Origin: Komarekiella delphini-convector SJRDD-AB1
GTDB taxonomy: Bacteria; Cyanobacteriota; Cyanobacteriia; Cyanobacteriales; Nostocaceae
DNA: 64,000 bases
Direction of reading: 5' to 3'
Assembly: GCF_014831675.1 (NCBI RefSeq)
Contig: NZ_VJXY01000003.1
Coordinates: 208,301-272,300, forward strand
Shown: piece after piece, positions 35,423 to 44,412 of the stretch
How positions within the stretch are numbered: position 1 is the first letter of the stretch
How the letters are laid out: each line of letters begins with the position of its first letter
Translations under genes and position numbers: made by a program
Notes under the pieces: model-generated
What the model was told of the DNA's origin: nothing
The model's database searches: none
Seen by the model: only the letters and a program-made list of their open reading frames with translations

Positions 35423-37003
35423 ATGATTCAAGAAAAGGGCAAAGTTTACCTTGTTGGTGCTGGGCTTGGAGATGTAGCGTACCTGACAGTAAAAGCTAAT
35501 CAACTCTTAGCTATTGCTCAGGTATTGGTCTACGATGCCCTAGTAGATACCCAATTATTACAGTGCGTATCACCTGATTGTCTGAAGTTGGATGTTGGCA
35601 AACGCGGTGGTAAACCCAGCACATCGCAAGCTGAAATTAACAAGTTACTAGTAAAGTACTGTCAGCAAGGAAAACAAGTTGTACGGCTCAAGTCAGGTGA
35701 TCCGTTTATTTTTGGGCGCTGTACTTCCGAAATAGAGGCGTTGAAGGCATCTGGTTGTGATTTTGAAGTAGTACCAGGAATTTCTTCGGCCCTTGCAGCT
35801 CCGTTGCTAGCAGGAATTCCCCTGACAGATCCGGTTTTAAGTCGCTGTTTTGCAGTGTTTACAGCCCATGAACCAGATGCTTTAGACTGGGAGGCGCTGT
35901 CACGCTTAGATACATTGGTAATTTTGATGGGAGGGCAACATCTGCCGGAGATTATAAATCAATTGGTAGAGTATGGGCGATCGCCTCACACACCCATTGC
36001 TATCATCCGTTGGGCAGGAACTCCCAATCAACAAATTTGGACAGCCCAACTCAATAATATTCTGGAACAAACTACGGGATTATCACTCTCCCCAGTAGTA
36101 ATTGTGATTGGCGAAGTTGTCGGGCTACGCAAGTACTTACAACCTGAGAAGATATGTTTAGACGAAAGTACTCCTGCACTTCTAGCTATGTCAACTAATC
36201 TCCCTCTTGCTGGCAAAACCATTCTGGTAACACGTTCAGTCGGACAATCAAGTCAATTTAGCGATCGCCTCACCGCATCAGGCGCAAAAGTAATTGAAAT
36301 GCCTGCTTTAGAAATTGGCCCGCCTTCTAGTTGGGAAGCGTTGGATCATGCGATCGCTCATTTATCTGATTTCAACTGGCTAATTCTCACTTCAACTAAT
36401 GGCATAGACTACTTTTTTGAAAGGCTAACTACACAGGGTAAAGATGCTCGTGCTTTGACTGGTGTCAAAATTGCCGTTGTTGGTGAGAAAACAGCCCAAC
36501 GACTCAAACAACGCTGTATCCAACCAGATTTTATTCCCCCCAACTTTGTCGCCGATTCTTTAGTAGAAAACTTCCCAGAGCAACTGTCTGGTAAAAAGGT
36601 TTTATTTCCTAGAGTTGAAAGTGGTGGGAGAGAAATTTTAGTTAAGGAATTAACTGCTAAGGGCGCAGAGGTGATAGAAATTGCCGCATATCAATCACGC
36701 TGTCCTAGTAGTATGCCACCTGCGGCAGAGTTAGCAATCCAAAATCATGCGCTCGATGTAATTACTTTTGCCAGTTCCAAAACTGTACAATTTTTCTGTC
36801 AACTAACAGCCAGTAAATTCTCACAAAACTCTGATGGCAATCAATCATCTGTAGTGGCATATTTAAACAGAGTTTGTATTGCTTCTATCGGCCCCCAAAC
36901 CTCTGAAACTTGCCATACTTTATTAGGTCGCGTGGATGTAGAAGCTGAAGAATATACTTTAGATGGGTTAACTCAAGCACTGATAAAATGGGCAACTAAA
37001 TAA
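35423..37003 (+). CDS. cobA-hemD: Uroporphyrinogen-III C-methyltransferase / uroporphyrinogen-III synthase fusion
   Basis: The 526-residue protein joins two enzymes of tetrapyrrole synthesis. Residues of about 8-245 are SUMT/CobA, which adds two methyl groups to uroporphyrinogen III on the way to siroheme and cobalamin: KVYLVGAGLGDVAYLTVKANQLL, VVRLKSGDPFIFGR, VVPGISSALAAPLLAGIPLT. Residues of about 265-526 are HemD, the uroporphyrinogen-III synthase that closes the linear tetrapyrrole: KTILVTRSVGQSSQFSDRL, FNWLILTSTNGIDYFF, VLFPRVESGGREIL, VITFASSKTVQFF. Such fusions occur in several bacteria. coaE follows 32 bp downstream. Confidence 0.9.
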   Translation: MIQEKGKVYLVGAGLGDVAYLTVKANQLLAIAQVLVYDALVDTQLLQCVSPDCLKLDVGKRGGKPSTSQAEINKLLVKYCQQGKQVVRLKSGDPFIFGRCTSEIEALKASGCDFEVVPGISSALAAPLLAGIPLTDPVLSRCFAVFTAHEPDALDWEALSRLDTLVILMGGQHLPEIINQLVEYGRSPHTPIAIIRWAGTPNQQIWTAQLNNILEQTTGLSLSPVVIVIGEVVGLRKYLQPEKICLDESTPALLAMSTNLPLAGKTILVTRSVGQSSQFSDRLTASGAKVIEMPALEIGPPSSWEALDHAIAHLSDFNWLILTSTNGIDYFFERLTTQGKDARALTGVKIAVVGEKTAQRLKQRCIQPDFIPPNFVADSLVENFPEQLSGKKVLFPRVESGGREILVKELTAKGAEVIEIAAYQSRCPSSMPPAAELAIQNHALDVITFASSKTVQFFCQLTASKFSQNSDGNQSSVVAYLNRVCIASIGPQTSETCHTLLGRVDVEAEEYTLDGLTQALIKWATK

Positions 37004-37035
37004 AAATTGTTTATTATTGACCCAACAAATGACAA

Positions 37036-37623
37036 ATGACAAAACGCATCATCGGCTTAACTGGAGGTATTGCAACTGGTAAAACTACTGTTGCCAATTA
37101 TTTGGCTAGTGCTTATGATTTGCCGATTTTGGATGCAGATATCTATGCTAGAGACGCAGTATCTACAGGTTCGCCTATTCTTGACGCGATCGCCCAACGT
37201 TATGGCGAACAAATTTTACTACCAGATGGTAGCCTCAACCGCCAAAAGTTGGGCGAAATTATCTTTAATCGTCAAGATGAGCGCAACTGGGTAGAGGAAT
37301 TGATTCATCCTTACGTGCGCGATCGCTTTCTCAAAGCTATTACCCAATCTCCTTTACCAACACTAGTGTTAGTAGTACCTCTGCTATTTGAAGCTGAGAT
37401 GACTAATTTGGTTACAGAAATTTGGGTAGTACGTTGTTCACAAGAGCAACAACTACAAAGATTAATCCAACGCAACCATTTAAATACAGAACAAGCAAAA
37501 GCCCGTATTCACAGCCAATTATCTTTAGAAGAAAAAGTTGCTCGTGCAGATATCGTTTTGGACAACTCTTTTACCTTAGAAGCACTGCTAAAACAAGTAG
37601 ATGTCGCTCTCAAAGCAAATTAG
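37036..37623 (+). CDS. coaE: Dephospho-CoA kinase
   Basis: CoaE phosphorylates dephospho-CoA in the last step of coenzyme A synthesis. The 195-residue protein has the P-loop GLTGGIATGKTTV (7-19), LDADIYARDAV and VVPLLFEAEMT and ends within the normal length. It lies 32 bp after cobA-hemD in the same direction and is likely in the same transcript. A 29-bp palindrome follows. Confidence 0.93.
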   Translation: MTKRIIGLTGGIATGKTTVANYLASAYDLPILDADIYARDAVSTGSPILDAIAQRYGEQILLPDGSLNRQKLGEIIFNRQDERNWVEELIHPYVRDRFLKAITQSPLPTLVLVVPLLFEAEMTNLVTEIWVVRCSQEQQLQRLIQRNHLNTEQAKARIHSQLSLEEKVARADIVLDNSFTLEALLKQVDVALKAN

Positions 37624-37642
37624 CGAAAAACCCGATTATTTT

Positions 37643-37671
37643 GTAGAGACGTTGCATTGCAACGTCTCTAC
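37643..37671. repeat. Dispersed palindrome after coaE
   Basis: GTAGAGACGTTGCATTGCAA followed by CGTCTCTAC forms a perfect hairpin. It lies 20 bp after the coaE stop and may act as a transcription end without a U-run. Confidence 0.8.
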
Positions 37672-38291
37672 AGTCAACAAACATTTTTAACAAGTAGATT
37701 TATGAGATTTTCCTATTTAAAAAGATTTATATCTGACGCAGATCTTGTTTAAGAAGTTAGTATTTTTACGGTAGACAGTACAGAAGGTATCGCTGATTAT
37801 TAAGTGATTACCGCAGAAATTGACGTTATCATCTCTAGCACTTTAAGAGGCAATATGTCTGACAGAATGCTTTGGATTGAAGGCTATCAAGTATTAAATA
37901 ATAATATCAAAAATTGACCATTCAAAGTATAAGTGGCATCATTAGTGACATGGAATGTTTCTTGAGCTTAAAATGAAAATCGGTATAAATTAAAAATAAG
38001 AATTAAGAATTAAGTCTTAAGAAGATTTAATTTTTTATTTCTATTACTGCTTTTAAAATTAGTCCTGTAGAGCGTTCCAAAGGAATGGCTTTAAATCCCT
38101 ATGGTGTTGCTTATGGGTGCAGGCATTTATTAAACATCGGGTGATGCATTGGCTTTATTGCCTAATAATGCAGTTGATTCCTGACTAAAATTTCCACCTG
38201 TTCGATTCTGGATTGGTGATTGAAAGGGATTGAGATTCACCTACGGGACAGAATTCTTTGTTGTAGATATCTTCTTTGGGAGAACTCACGT
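37672..38291. other. Gap with probable remnants of a decayed gene
   Basis: No intact ORF is present. Short stop-broken stretches such as SPVERSKGMALNPYGVAYG (about 38060-38120), and further pieces up to 38300, suggest a decayed protein gene. I do not recognise the family. Confidence 0.4.
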
Positions 38292-38621
38292 ATGTCTTTT
38301 ATCAGAACAGGTATGAATGTAGGCTTTAATTTTATAAATAAGTTAGTCCTGACGACCTCGCCAGTAATTGAATTAAAACAGAAGAATAGAGTACACGATT
38401 ATAGCCAATTCGTTTGGGGAAGCGACTACGTATTCGAGGCAATTAATGGAGAACTCGGAGGATACATGACCGGACAGGGAAAAGGTATCAAACCTAATGA
38501 CTACATTATTTTGCAACGCGGTTCTAAATCTTATAAATATCAAGTAGAGGAAATTGATTACTATTGTGATCCACCAGATATGTGGATGGCTTTACTAAAG
38601 CAAGTATTGGTTGAGTTATAA
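38292..38621 (+). CDS. Small hypothetical protein
   Basis: The 109-residue protein starts MSFIRTGMNVGFNFINKLV. It contains GYMTGQGKGIKPNDYIILQR and KYQVEEIDYYCDPPDMWMALLKQV. The latter half has the feel of a small beta-barrel domain, but I do not know it. The start at 38292 is preferred over a frame 24 codons longer. No operon partner is apparent. Confidence 0.6.
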   Translation: MSFIRTGMNVGFNFINKLVLTTSPVIELKQKNRVHDYSQFVWGSDYVFEAINGELGGYMTGQGKGIKPNDYIILQRGSKSYKYQVEEIDYYCDPPDMWMALLKQVLVEL

Positions 38622-38725
38622 AACTGAACCAACTATTCTACTAGCAAGGAAGATGAGATGTGTCTGTCCCAAATCGATCAGAATTTTGCTATCTTACAGC
38701 GAGTTTCATAAGCATAGACCAAAGT

Positions 38726-38751
38726 AGAGTGGGCATTGCAATGCCCACTCT
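38726..38751. repeat. AGAGTGGGCATTGC / GCAATGCCCACTCT palindrome
   Basis: A perfect 26-bp palindrome lies 36 bp after the 3' end of tldD. It is a different family from the GAGACGTTGC hairpins. Confidence 0.8.
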
Positions 38752-38786
38752 ATAAGCTACTTAGTTCAAATGAAGCAGCGTAATTG

Positions 38787-40181
38787 CTATATTTCTCCTC
38801 CAACTACAACATCTCGAATTCGGAGACTCGGGCCACCACAACCTACAGGTAAGCCGTTTTGTCCTCCTTTGCCACAACCGCCGGATTCATCCCAGTAAAA
38901 GTCATCACCCATAGCCTCAATATCTGCCAAGGTTTGGAAAACATTACCCGAAAGCGTCACATCGCGCACAGGTTCAGCAATTTTGCCGTTTCTAATCATC
39001 CAGGCTTCCCCAGCGCTAAAAGTGAACATTTCCCCATTTGTCATACCACCCAGCCAGTTACGGGCATATACTCCCTCTCTAATATCAGTGAATAAGTCTG
39101 CAACTGGCGTTTTACCCCGTTCAATCCAGGTATTTGTCATCCGAACAATGGGTGTAAAGTGATAATTAAGACAACGTGCATTACCAGTAGGTGCTTCCTC
39201 CAATTTGCCAGCGGTTTCACGGGAGTGTAAACGTCCGACTAAAACCCCATCTTTAATCAGTTGGGTAGTGGTAGCGGGTGTGCCTTCGTCGTCATAAAAG
39301 TAACTACCACGATGTCCCTCTGGAGCTGCACCATCAAAAATTTGTAGTTCTTCCGGGCCAAACCGCCGTCCAATGGTCATGACTTCCAGTATATCTGGGT
39401 TTTCGTAAGCCATATCAGCCTCAGAAAGATGTCCAAAGGCTTCGTGGACAAACAAACCTGTGAGAATTGGGTCAATCACTACAGTGTAGGTGTTGCCTTT
39501 TACCGATGGCAGAGATAAGGCAGCAACAGCCCTTTGAGCAGCACTTTTGACTTGTTCATCCAAATTAATTAAATCTTCGTAAGCTTTGCGAGAGCCAGTA
39601 GTTTCTCTTCCAGTTTGTACGGTTTCGCCGTTTCTGGCGGTGGCGGCAAAACGCATTTCCATATCTACCCACGATTGCTCAATTAGAGTACCTTCTGAGG
39701 TGGCGAGAATAATTCTTTGGGCGCTGTCACCATAGCGCACTGAGGTAGTGGTAATGTGGGGGTCAACGCTTTTGAGCAAGTCAGTGTAGCGATCGCACAA
39801 TTGTTTTTTCTGCCAAAGTGGAACTTTTCGGGGATCAGTACCGATGAGAGGCAGTATGCATACTGCTTGCACTGGGTCAATGGGAGCGAGTAAAGTCTCT
39901 TCATCACCAACCATCCGCGCAGCTGCGATCGCTTCTTCAATCCGGTCTTTAATTGTCGAAAGCTGGTTAAAGCCGCTAAACCCCCACCCACCCTTATAAC
40001 AAGCGCGAATATGTCCACCTATTGAGATACCTTCACTGAGAGTTTCTACCTTGTCGCCACGCAACAAGATATCAGTCCCTTCTGCTTCTTCGAGGCGAAT
40101 CATCAGATAATCTACACGGGATGAGTAGCGGGCGATGAGGTCAGAAAGTAAGTTTTGTGTGTCAGCAAGTGTAGTCGGCAT
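38787..40181 (-). CDS. tldD: TldD family metalloprotease
   Basis: TldD, together with TldE/PmbA, is a zinc-dependent protease that degrades peptides and matures some peptide products. The 464-residue protein carries the HExxxH motif in LFVHEAFGHLSEAD (about 239-252) and the C-terminal VGCGGPSLRIRDVVVGG. The start MPTTLADTQN at 40181 is preferred over a frame 22 codons longer. No tldE gene is in this window, so the partner must be elsewhere. Confidence 0.9.
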   Translation of the reverse strand: MPTTLADTQNLLSDLIARYSSRVDYLMIRLEEAEGTDILLRGDKVETLSEGISIGGHIRACYKGGWGFSGFNQLSTIKDRIEEAIAAARMVGDEETLLAPIDPVQAVCILPLIGTDPRKVPLWQKKQLCDRYTDLLKSVDPHITTTSVRYGDSAQRIILATSEGTLIEQSWVDMEMRFAATARNGETVQTGRETTGSRKAYEDLINLDEQVKSAAQRAVAALSLPSVKGNTYTVVIDPILTGLFVHEAFGHLSEADMAYENPDILEVMTIGRRFGPEELQIFDGAAPEGHRGSYFYDDEGTPATTTQLIKDGVLVGRLHSRETAGKLEEAPTGNARCLNYHFTPIVRMTNTWIERGKTPVADLFTDIREGVYARNWLGGMTNGEMFTFSAGEAWMIRNGKIAEPVRDVTLSGNVFQTLADIEAMGDDFYWDESGGCGKGGQNGLPVGCGGPSLRIRDVVVGGEI

Positions 40182-40355
40182 TTCTAAGTAGTAATTATGA
40201 CGAACTGCATTTATTTTGCAACTATTTAGGCAATGTCTGCTACTCAATCATCATCTTTGCAGTAAAAGTGCTTTCTCCAGGATCACCGACTATGACTGTT
40301 GGCTGATTTAGCAACAAATCCATTAATTACTTTGGTAAATATTTACTTTTTTTTA

Positions 40356-42029
40356 CTAAAGTGAATTCACAATACAGTCTGCTTTTAACAAAGTAAAACG
40401 CTCAGTTTCTAAAACCGAACACTGTTTTGTCAACCTTGCTAATGCTGGGGTAGTCTCCCGCTTCAAACTGCTTAAAGCTTCTGCAAACGCTGGTTGAAAA
40501 CTTTTCAGCCAGGTTTTTTCGGTCAAGTACTCAGGTTTAAAAGCTGTACTTTCCAACAGCCAGAAATTTACACCGTATTTTGAAATTAGCTCTTTTGCTG
40601 CGGTTAATTCCTGACTGTATTGAGCACGAATCAAATCAATGGTACGTTGGCGAATCTGGGAGTAGTAGCCGAGGTGGAATGGTAGTGCATATTCTCTACC
40701 CACTAAAATAGACCTTTGGGCAAAAGTCGGGATATTATCTGCTTCGTCGGATAATGTGGCGATCAGACTGTCTTTGGGTTGCTGCTGAAGAAATTGATAT
40801 AAGGCTAATTCTCCAGATTGCCTATAATCTGTTGTGGGAAATCGTCCTGAGAAATTAGGATAAAAAAGGAGTGTAACTGCTAAAGTAGCTGTTAATCCGA
40901 GTCGCCATAATCTGCGTTTTTGTTGCTCAGCATGAAAAAACTTATCCAACATCACAGTTAAAGTAATACCAGCAGCAATAGCCATCACAATTCGCAGTGT
41001 ATGAATTGTATAGCGGGTGGGAAAAAACAACTTTAACAAGAAGGCATGGGCAGCAAAAAACAAAGTCAAGGATACTATGATAATTTGCGGCAGTATGTTG
41101 ATTTTACTCTTGATTAGATTGACTAACAGCAAGCGGGACGAATGTCGTAGCACCACAGGCAACAATAACCCTATCCAAATCAAGGGAGGCATCAACGGTG
41201 GTAGTATGCCACTATGTTGGCCAATTAGCCAAAATTTCCCAGGATTATTGTCAAAAAACGGATGTCGTCCTTCTCTCCAAAATTCTGGCATTATCTTGGC
41301 TTGAGAAGCAGTGACAACTGGGCCAAACTCAGAGGAGGCGATCGCATAAGGTAACATTACTAGAAATCCCAGTCCTAGGAGGGCTGCAAGCAAAAAATAG
41401 TTCCTGTGCAACCTAATGAGCAAAATTCCTAAACAAATCAATAGCAGTGGAGGATAGAAAAGTCCTTCCAGCACAATAATTAGACAGATAATTAGCCAAG
41501 ATTCGCGTAGAAGATAGTACAAAAATGCCAACAACAACGGATATACAAAAGACTTAGGTGTGGCAGAAACCAAGTCAGTCTTGAACCAAAGACTTTGATT
41601 GAGTAACAAAGCACTGATAAATCCAGCAGTTGGCACTGGAAAAATTTCGAGACATAGCCAAAAACAATAAATAGTAACAATCAATCCTAAGATAATAGGC
41701 AAAATTTTACTTAGTAAAAGAGGATTAATGCCTAAACTAGCTATCAGTTGGTAAACAGCAGCAAATCCCAATGGTGTAATCGATTTAAAGTAATCTGCAA
41801 TCAAATCATTGGGTAATAATTCTGGATTGATAAACCGCTGCATCCAAAATACATATTCACGGGCATCATCTTGAGCTACATACTCACTTTTGAAGGCTTT
41901 TTGTAGTCCTAAGATGCCGTAAAATAATGCAAATCCTAGACTTAGAGTTAACCACAATAAAACTGATGTAGATGTGCGTTTGTTACTATGAGCAGTAGTT
42001 AAAAATCTATGTAGATGGGAGAATAACAT
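40356..42029 (-). CDS. Polytopic membrane protein (glycosyltransferase-like)
   Basis: The 557-residue protein has about ten to eleven membrane helices, with a large C-terminal soluble domain (about 415-557) and a first loop with QDDAREYVFWMQRF. This layout, with acidic residues after the first helix, is that of GT-C-type glycosyltransferases or related membrane proteins of cyanobacteria. The sugar or acceptor is unknown. It is monocistronic. Confidence 0.7.
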   Translation of the reverse strand: MLFSHLHRFLTTAHSNKRTSTSVLLWLTLSLGFALFYGILGLQKAFKSEYVAQDDAREYVFWMQRFINPELLPNDLIADYFKSITPLGFAAVYQLIASLGINPLLLSKILPIILGLIVTIYCFWLCLEIFPVPTAGFISALLLNQSLWFKTDLVSATPKSFVYPLLLAFLYYLLRESWLIICLIIVLEGLFYPPLLLICLGILLIRLHRNYFLLAALLGLGFLVMLPYAIASSEFGPVVTASQAKIMPEFWREGRHPFFDNNPGKFWLIGQHSGILPPLMPPLIWIGLLLPVVLRHSSRLLLVNLIKSKINILPQIIIVSLTLFFAAHAFLLKLFFPTRYTIHTLRIVMAIAAGITLTVMLDKFFHAEQQKRRLWRLGLTATLAVTLLFYPNFSGRFPTTDYRQSGELALYQFLQQQPKDSLIATLSDEADNIPTFAQRSILVGREYALPFHLGYYSQIRQRTIDLIRAQYSQELTAAKELISKYGVNFWLLESTAFKPEYLTEKTWLKSFQPAFAEALSSLKRETTPALARLTKQCSVLETERFTLLKADCIVNSL

Positions 42030-42152
42030 TAAACCTCTAGCAATAATCTTGGTTGATTATTTAAAACTACCGATAAACATGGTTTTATGTTTATATGATT
42101 TACGCATTGACATGAAAGACGAAATATAGATATTAGAAAAACCATATCTCTC

Positions 42153-42181
42153 GTAGGGGCACAGCAATGCTGTGCCCCTAC
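42153..42181. repeat. GTAGGGGCACAGCAATGCTG palindrome
   Basis: GTAGGGGCACAGC and GCTGTGCCCCTAC form a perfect hairpin with a short loop (29 bp). It is a known style of dispersed repeat in Nostoc. It lies between two minus-strand genes. Confidence 0.8.
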
Positions 42182-42326
42182 ATAGTGGGTCTATTTACCA
42201 TCAAAAAATGATTAATTAAAACCTGAAACAAGGTATTTACGTGGATACACAACATGATTATTTTGTACAGTACGTATGTCATAGTTTATAAAATGGATTT
42301 TTGCAATAAGTTTATTGTTAAGCAGA

Positions 42327-42743
42327 TTATTCAAAAACGTACTTTTGAGCCACTTTCCAATAACGCGAGAACCGCTTTAAGTCGATGTAGCCGTCGTACT
42401 CAAAAAATGGTTCTACCTCTAATACTTCTACGGCTAAAGAAGGTGTAATTTCATTGCAGATATCATTAAATCTAGGGCTGGGACTTGTTGCTGTCACAAC
42501 TAAGTTGGCATCATGTTCCTTAGCAAAGGCTAAAATCTCTTGTGCTACATTGCCACGACGGATAACAATAGGCAACTCTAGCAAGCATTCATAGATAAAT
42601 GTGAGGCGTTTAAGGCTCAGTTGCCATTCTTCTATCAAAGCATCATCCCAAACCCAAATGGCTGGGGCGTCAGGATATTTTTGTAGCGCGGGGTTGTAGG
42701 GACTTAAGCAGTCTCCATGTACCCAAACAATTGGTTTATTCAT
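42327..42743 (-). CDS. Photolyase N-terminal-domain-like protein
   Basis: The 138-residue protein starts MNKPIVWVHGDCLSPYNPALQKYP and has the alpha/beta Rossmann-like pattern of the antenna domain of photolyases (AIWVWDDALIEEW, LPIVIRRGNVAQEILAFAKEHDANLVVTA). Normally this domain is fused to an FAD-binding domain. Here a separate gene for an FAD-binding-domain protein lies upstream at 43384-44226 in the same direction, with a toxin-antitoxin pair between them on the opposite strand. A split photolyase or cryptochrome is inferred. Confidence 0.65.
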   Translation of the reverse strand: MNKPIVWVHGDCLSPYNPALQKYPDAPAIWVWDDALIEEWQLSLKRLTFIYECLLELPIVIRRGNVAQEILAFAKEHDANLVVTATSPSPRFNDICNEITPSLAVEVLEVEPFFEYDGYIDLKRFSRYWKVAQKYVFE

Positions 42744-42772
42744 TAGATTTTGAATTAGTCTCTAAGGTTGCA

Positions 42773-42813
42773 TTGCATAATATAACAGCATAATGCAATG
42801 TTATATTATGCAA
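42773..42813. promoter_or_regulatory. Perfect 15-bp inverted repeat, likely toxin-antitoxin operator
   Basis: TTGCATAATATAACA (42773-42787) and TGTTATATTATGCAA (42799-42813) are perfect inverted repeats with an 11-bp spacer. The site lies 22 bp upstream of the antitoxin start and 29 bp from the start of the divergent photolyase-like gene, and the arms contain TATAAC/TATATT-like -10 sequences. Antitoxin of the ribbon-helix-helix type usually binds such palindromes. Confidence 0.8.
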
Positions 42814-42835
42814 GATAATAGGAGTTAACAAGACG

Positions 42836-43078
42836 ATGAGCAAAGAAAACATTACTTTTCGCATAGATAGTGATCAGAAGCTTGCACTTGATGCGATCGC
42901 AGCAGGGATAAATCGCGATCGCAGTTACGTCCTCAATGAAGCTGTAGCCGCTTATTTAGAGATGTACCAGTGGCAAATTCAGGAGATCAAAAGAGGAATT
43001 GCAGAAGCCGATGCAGGAGACTTTGCCAGCGATGAGGAAGTAAAAGCAACTTTTGCAAAGCTAACCAATGCAGATTAA
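42836..43078 (+). CDS. ParD/CopG-like ribbon-helix-helix antitoxin
   Basis: The 80-residue protein starts MSKENITFRIDSDQKLALDAIAAGINRDRS, the RHH DNA-binding fold, and ends with an acidic tail (EADAGDFASDEEVKATF) that should neutralise the toxin. It has AGGAG at 42821-42825. It overlaps the toxin gene by 11 bp. The pair is probably autoregulated at the palindrome upstream. Confidence 0.88.
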   Translation: MSKENITFRIDSDQKLALDAIAAGINRDRSYVLNEAVAAYLEMYQWQIQEIKRGIAEADAGDFASDEEVKATFAKLTNAD

Positions 43079-43346
43079 GTGGCTGCGTCGTGCAATCCGT
43101 AATTTGGAACAAGCACATAAGTATATACCGAAAGATAATCCAGAGGCAGCACAGGAATTAATTTTGAAGATTCAAATTGCTGCAAGTCAACTGGAGACTT
43201 ATCCCTTTATGGGGCGGACTGGACGTGTAGAAGGTACAAGGGAGCTTGTAATCCCTGGCATAAGTTACATTGTAATTTATCGAGTCAAAGAGGAGTCAGT
43301 AGAAATTCTTCGAGTTTTCCACACCTCAAAGCGTTATCCTGATTAA
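43068..43346 (+). CDS. ParE/RelE-type toxin
   Basis: The 92-residue protein MQIKWLRRAIRNLEQAHKYI has the RelE/ParE fold, with LETYPFMGRTGRVEGTRELVIPGISYIVIYRV and ILRVFHTSKRYPD at the end. ParE-type toxins inhibit gyrase and RelE types cut mRNA; the sequence does not distinguish them firmly, though this form is closer to ParE. It appears intact. It overlaps the antitoxin by 11 bp. Confidence 0.88.
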   Translation: MQIKWLRRAIRNLEQAHKYIPKDNPEAAQELILKIQIAASQLETYPFMGRTGRVEGTRELVIPGISYIVIYRVKEESVEILRVFHTSKRYPD

Positions 43347-43383
43347 AGCTTTACCGGACGAGAAGATTTTTTAACTTGGTATT

Positions 43384-44226
43384 TTACCTTTTACCTTTCT
43401 TCCCACGTTGCCAACTTTGGCTGTTGGGTTGTTTAAAAAATTCCCCATTGGGAAAAAGTCGCTGTTCTAATTCTTCATAGCTAGCTTCAAAGTCACAATG
43501 ACCGTAAAGAGGACACTGGCGACAATAAACGCCTTGACTGTAGCGTTCTAAGTTCTCACGGTTGAAAAAATACGGTTTTTGACTAAAAGTGCTGGCAACC
43601 CACTGCCATGACATATTATTACTCGCTGGATCACCATCTAAAAGGTGTTCAAGAAACCACTTAGCTCCTGCTTGCCAACGAATGCGCCGCCAATGGATCA
43701 TGTAAGCAGCTAGCCACATCCGCATGTGATTATGTAAGTAGCCAGTTTCTTGCAAATCACGACTAAAGCTGTCGATGCAAACTCGCCCTGTAGTGCCTTC
43801 TTTAATATCTTGTGGTAATTCTGCTGTGTAATCTGCTGCGGTGTAACCAGTTTTGTATTCCTCTTGGTCTTCCCAGATGCCATTGCCTAGCTTGATATAT
43901 AACCTTTGCCAGTAGTCGCGCCAGCCCAATTCGTTGATTAATTTAGTGGCATCATCTGGATGCTGAACATGCTCAAGTACATAATCCCGAATTTCTCGCA
44001 AGCTCAAAACTCCATAGCGAATATAAGGCGAAAGTCGCGTCACCGCACCTGCTAATAAGTTTCTTGTTTTACCATAGTTGGCTGAGTCTACTTTTTGTAG
44101 TGCTTGCTCAGCAGCTTTGCGTCCCCCCACAGTTTCGCTGATATGCTCATCGCGTTCTGCTGCATCTGGGAATTCTTGACGGAGATAGGCTATTAACTCA
44201 TTACGATTAGCAAATTTACGTAGCAT
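43384..44226 (-). CDS. FAD-binding domain protein of photolyase/cryptochrome type
   Basis: The 280-residue protein corresponds to the FAD-binding (C-terminal) half of photolyases: LSPYIRYGVLSLREI, INELGWRDYWQRLY, LHNHMRMWLAAYMIHWRRI, and GDPASNNMSWQWVASTFSQKPYFFN. It lacks the N-terminal antenna domain. A C-x2-C-x5-C motif (YCRQCPLYGHC) lies near the C-terminus and might bind a metal or cluster; this is inference. The start MLRKFANRNELI at 44226 is preferred over the longer frame. The antenna-like domain is encoded separately at 42327-42743, beyond the toxin-antitoxin pair. Confidence 0.85.
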   Translation of the reverse strand: MLRKFANRNELIAYLRQEFPDAAERDEHISETVGGRKAAEQALQKVDSANYGKTRNLLAGAVTRLSPYIRYGVLSLREIRDYVLEHVQHPDDATKLINELGWRDYWQRLYIKLGNGIWEDQEEYKTGYTAADYTAELPQDIKEGTTGRVCIDSFSRDLQETGYLHNHMRMWLAAYMIHWRRIRWQAGAKWFLEHLLDGDPASNNMSWQWVASTFSQKPYFFNRENLERYSQGVYCRQCPLYGHCDFEASYEELEQRLFPNGEFFKQPNSQSWQRGKKGKR

Positions 44227-44412
44227 GTTTTGTGATTTGTTACTTAAATTTTTATAGGACAATAGCAGCAACTTAAATAGTTATGATCGCTAATTATATA
44301 GAAGCGTAGGCTTGGAGTGTCTACACTTCACGAAGGCACACAATTCTACTGGGGTTCCTTTGCGGTTTGATTATTCAGCTTACATTTATTACCATTGCAA
44401 CAGGAGCAGATT

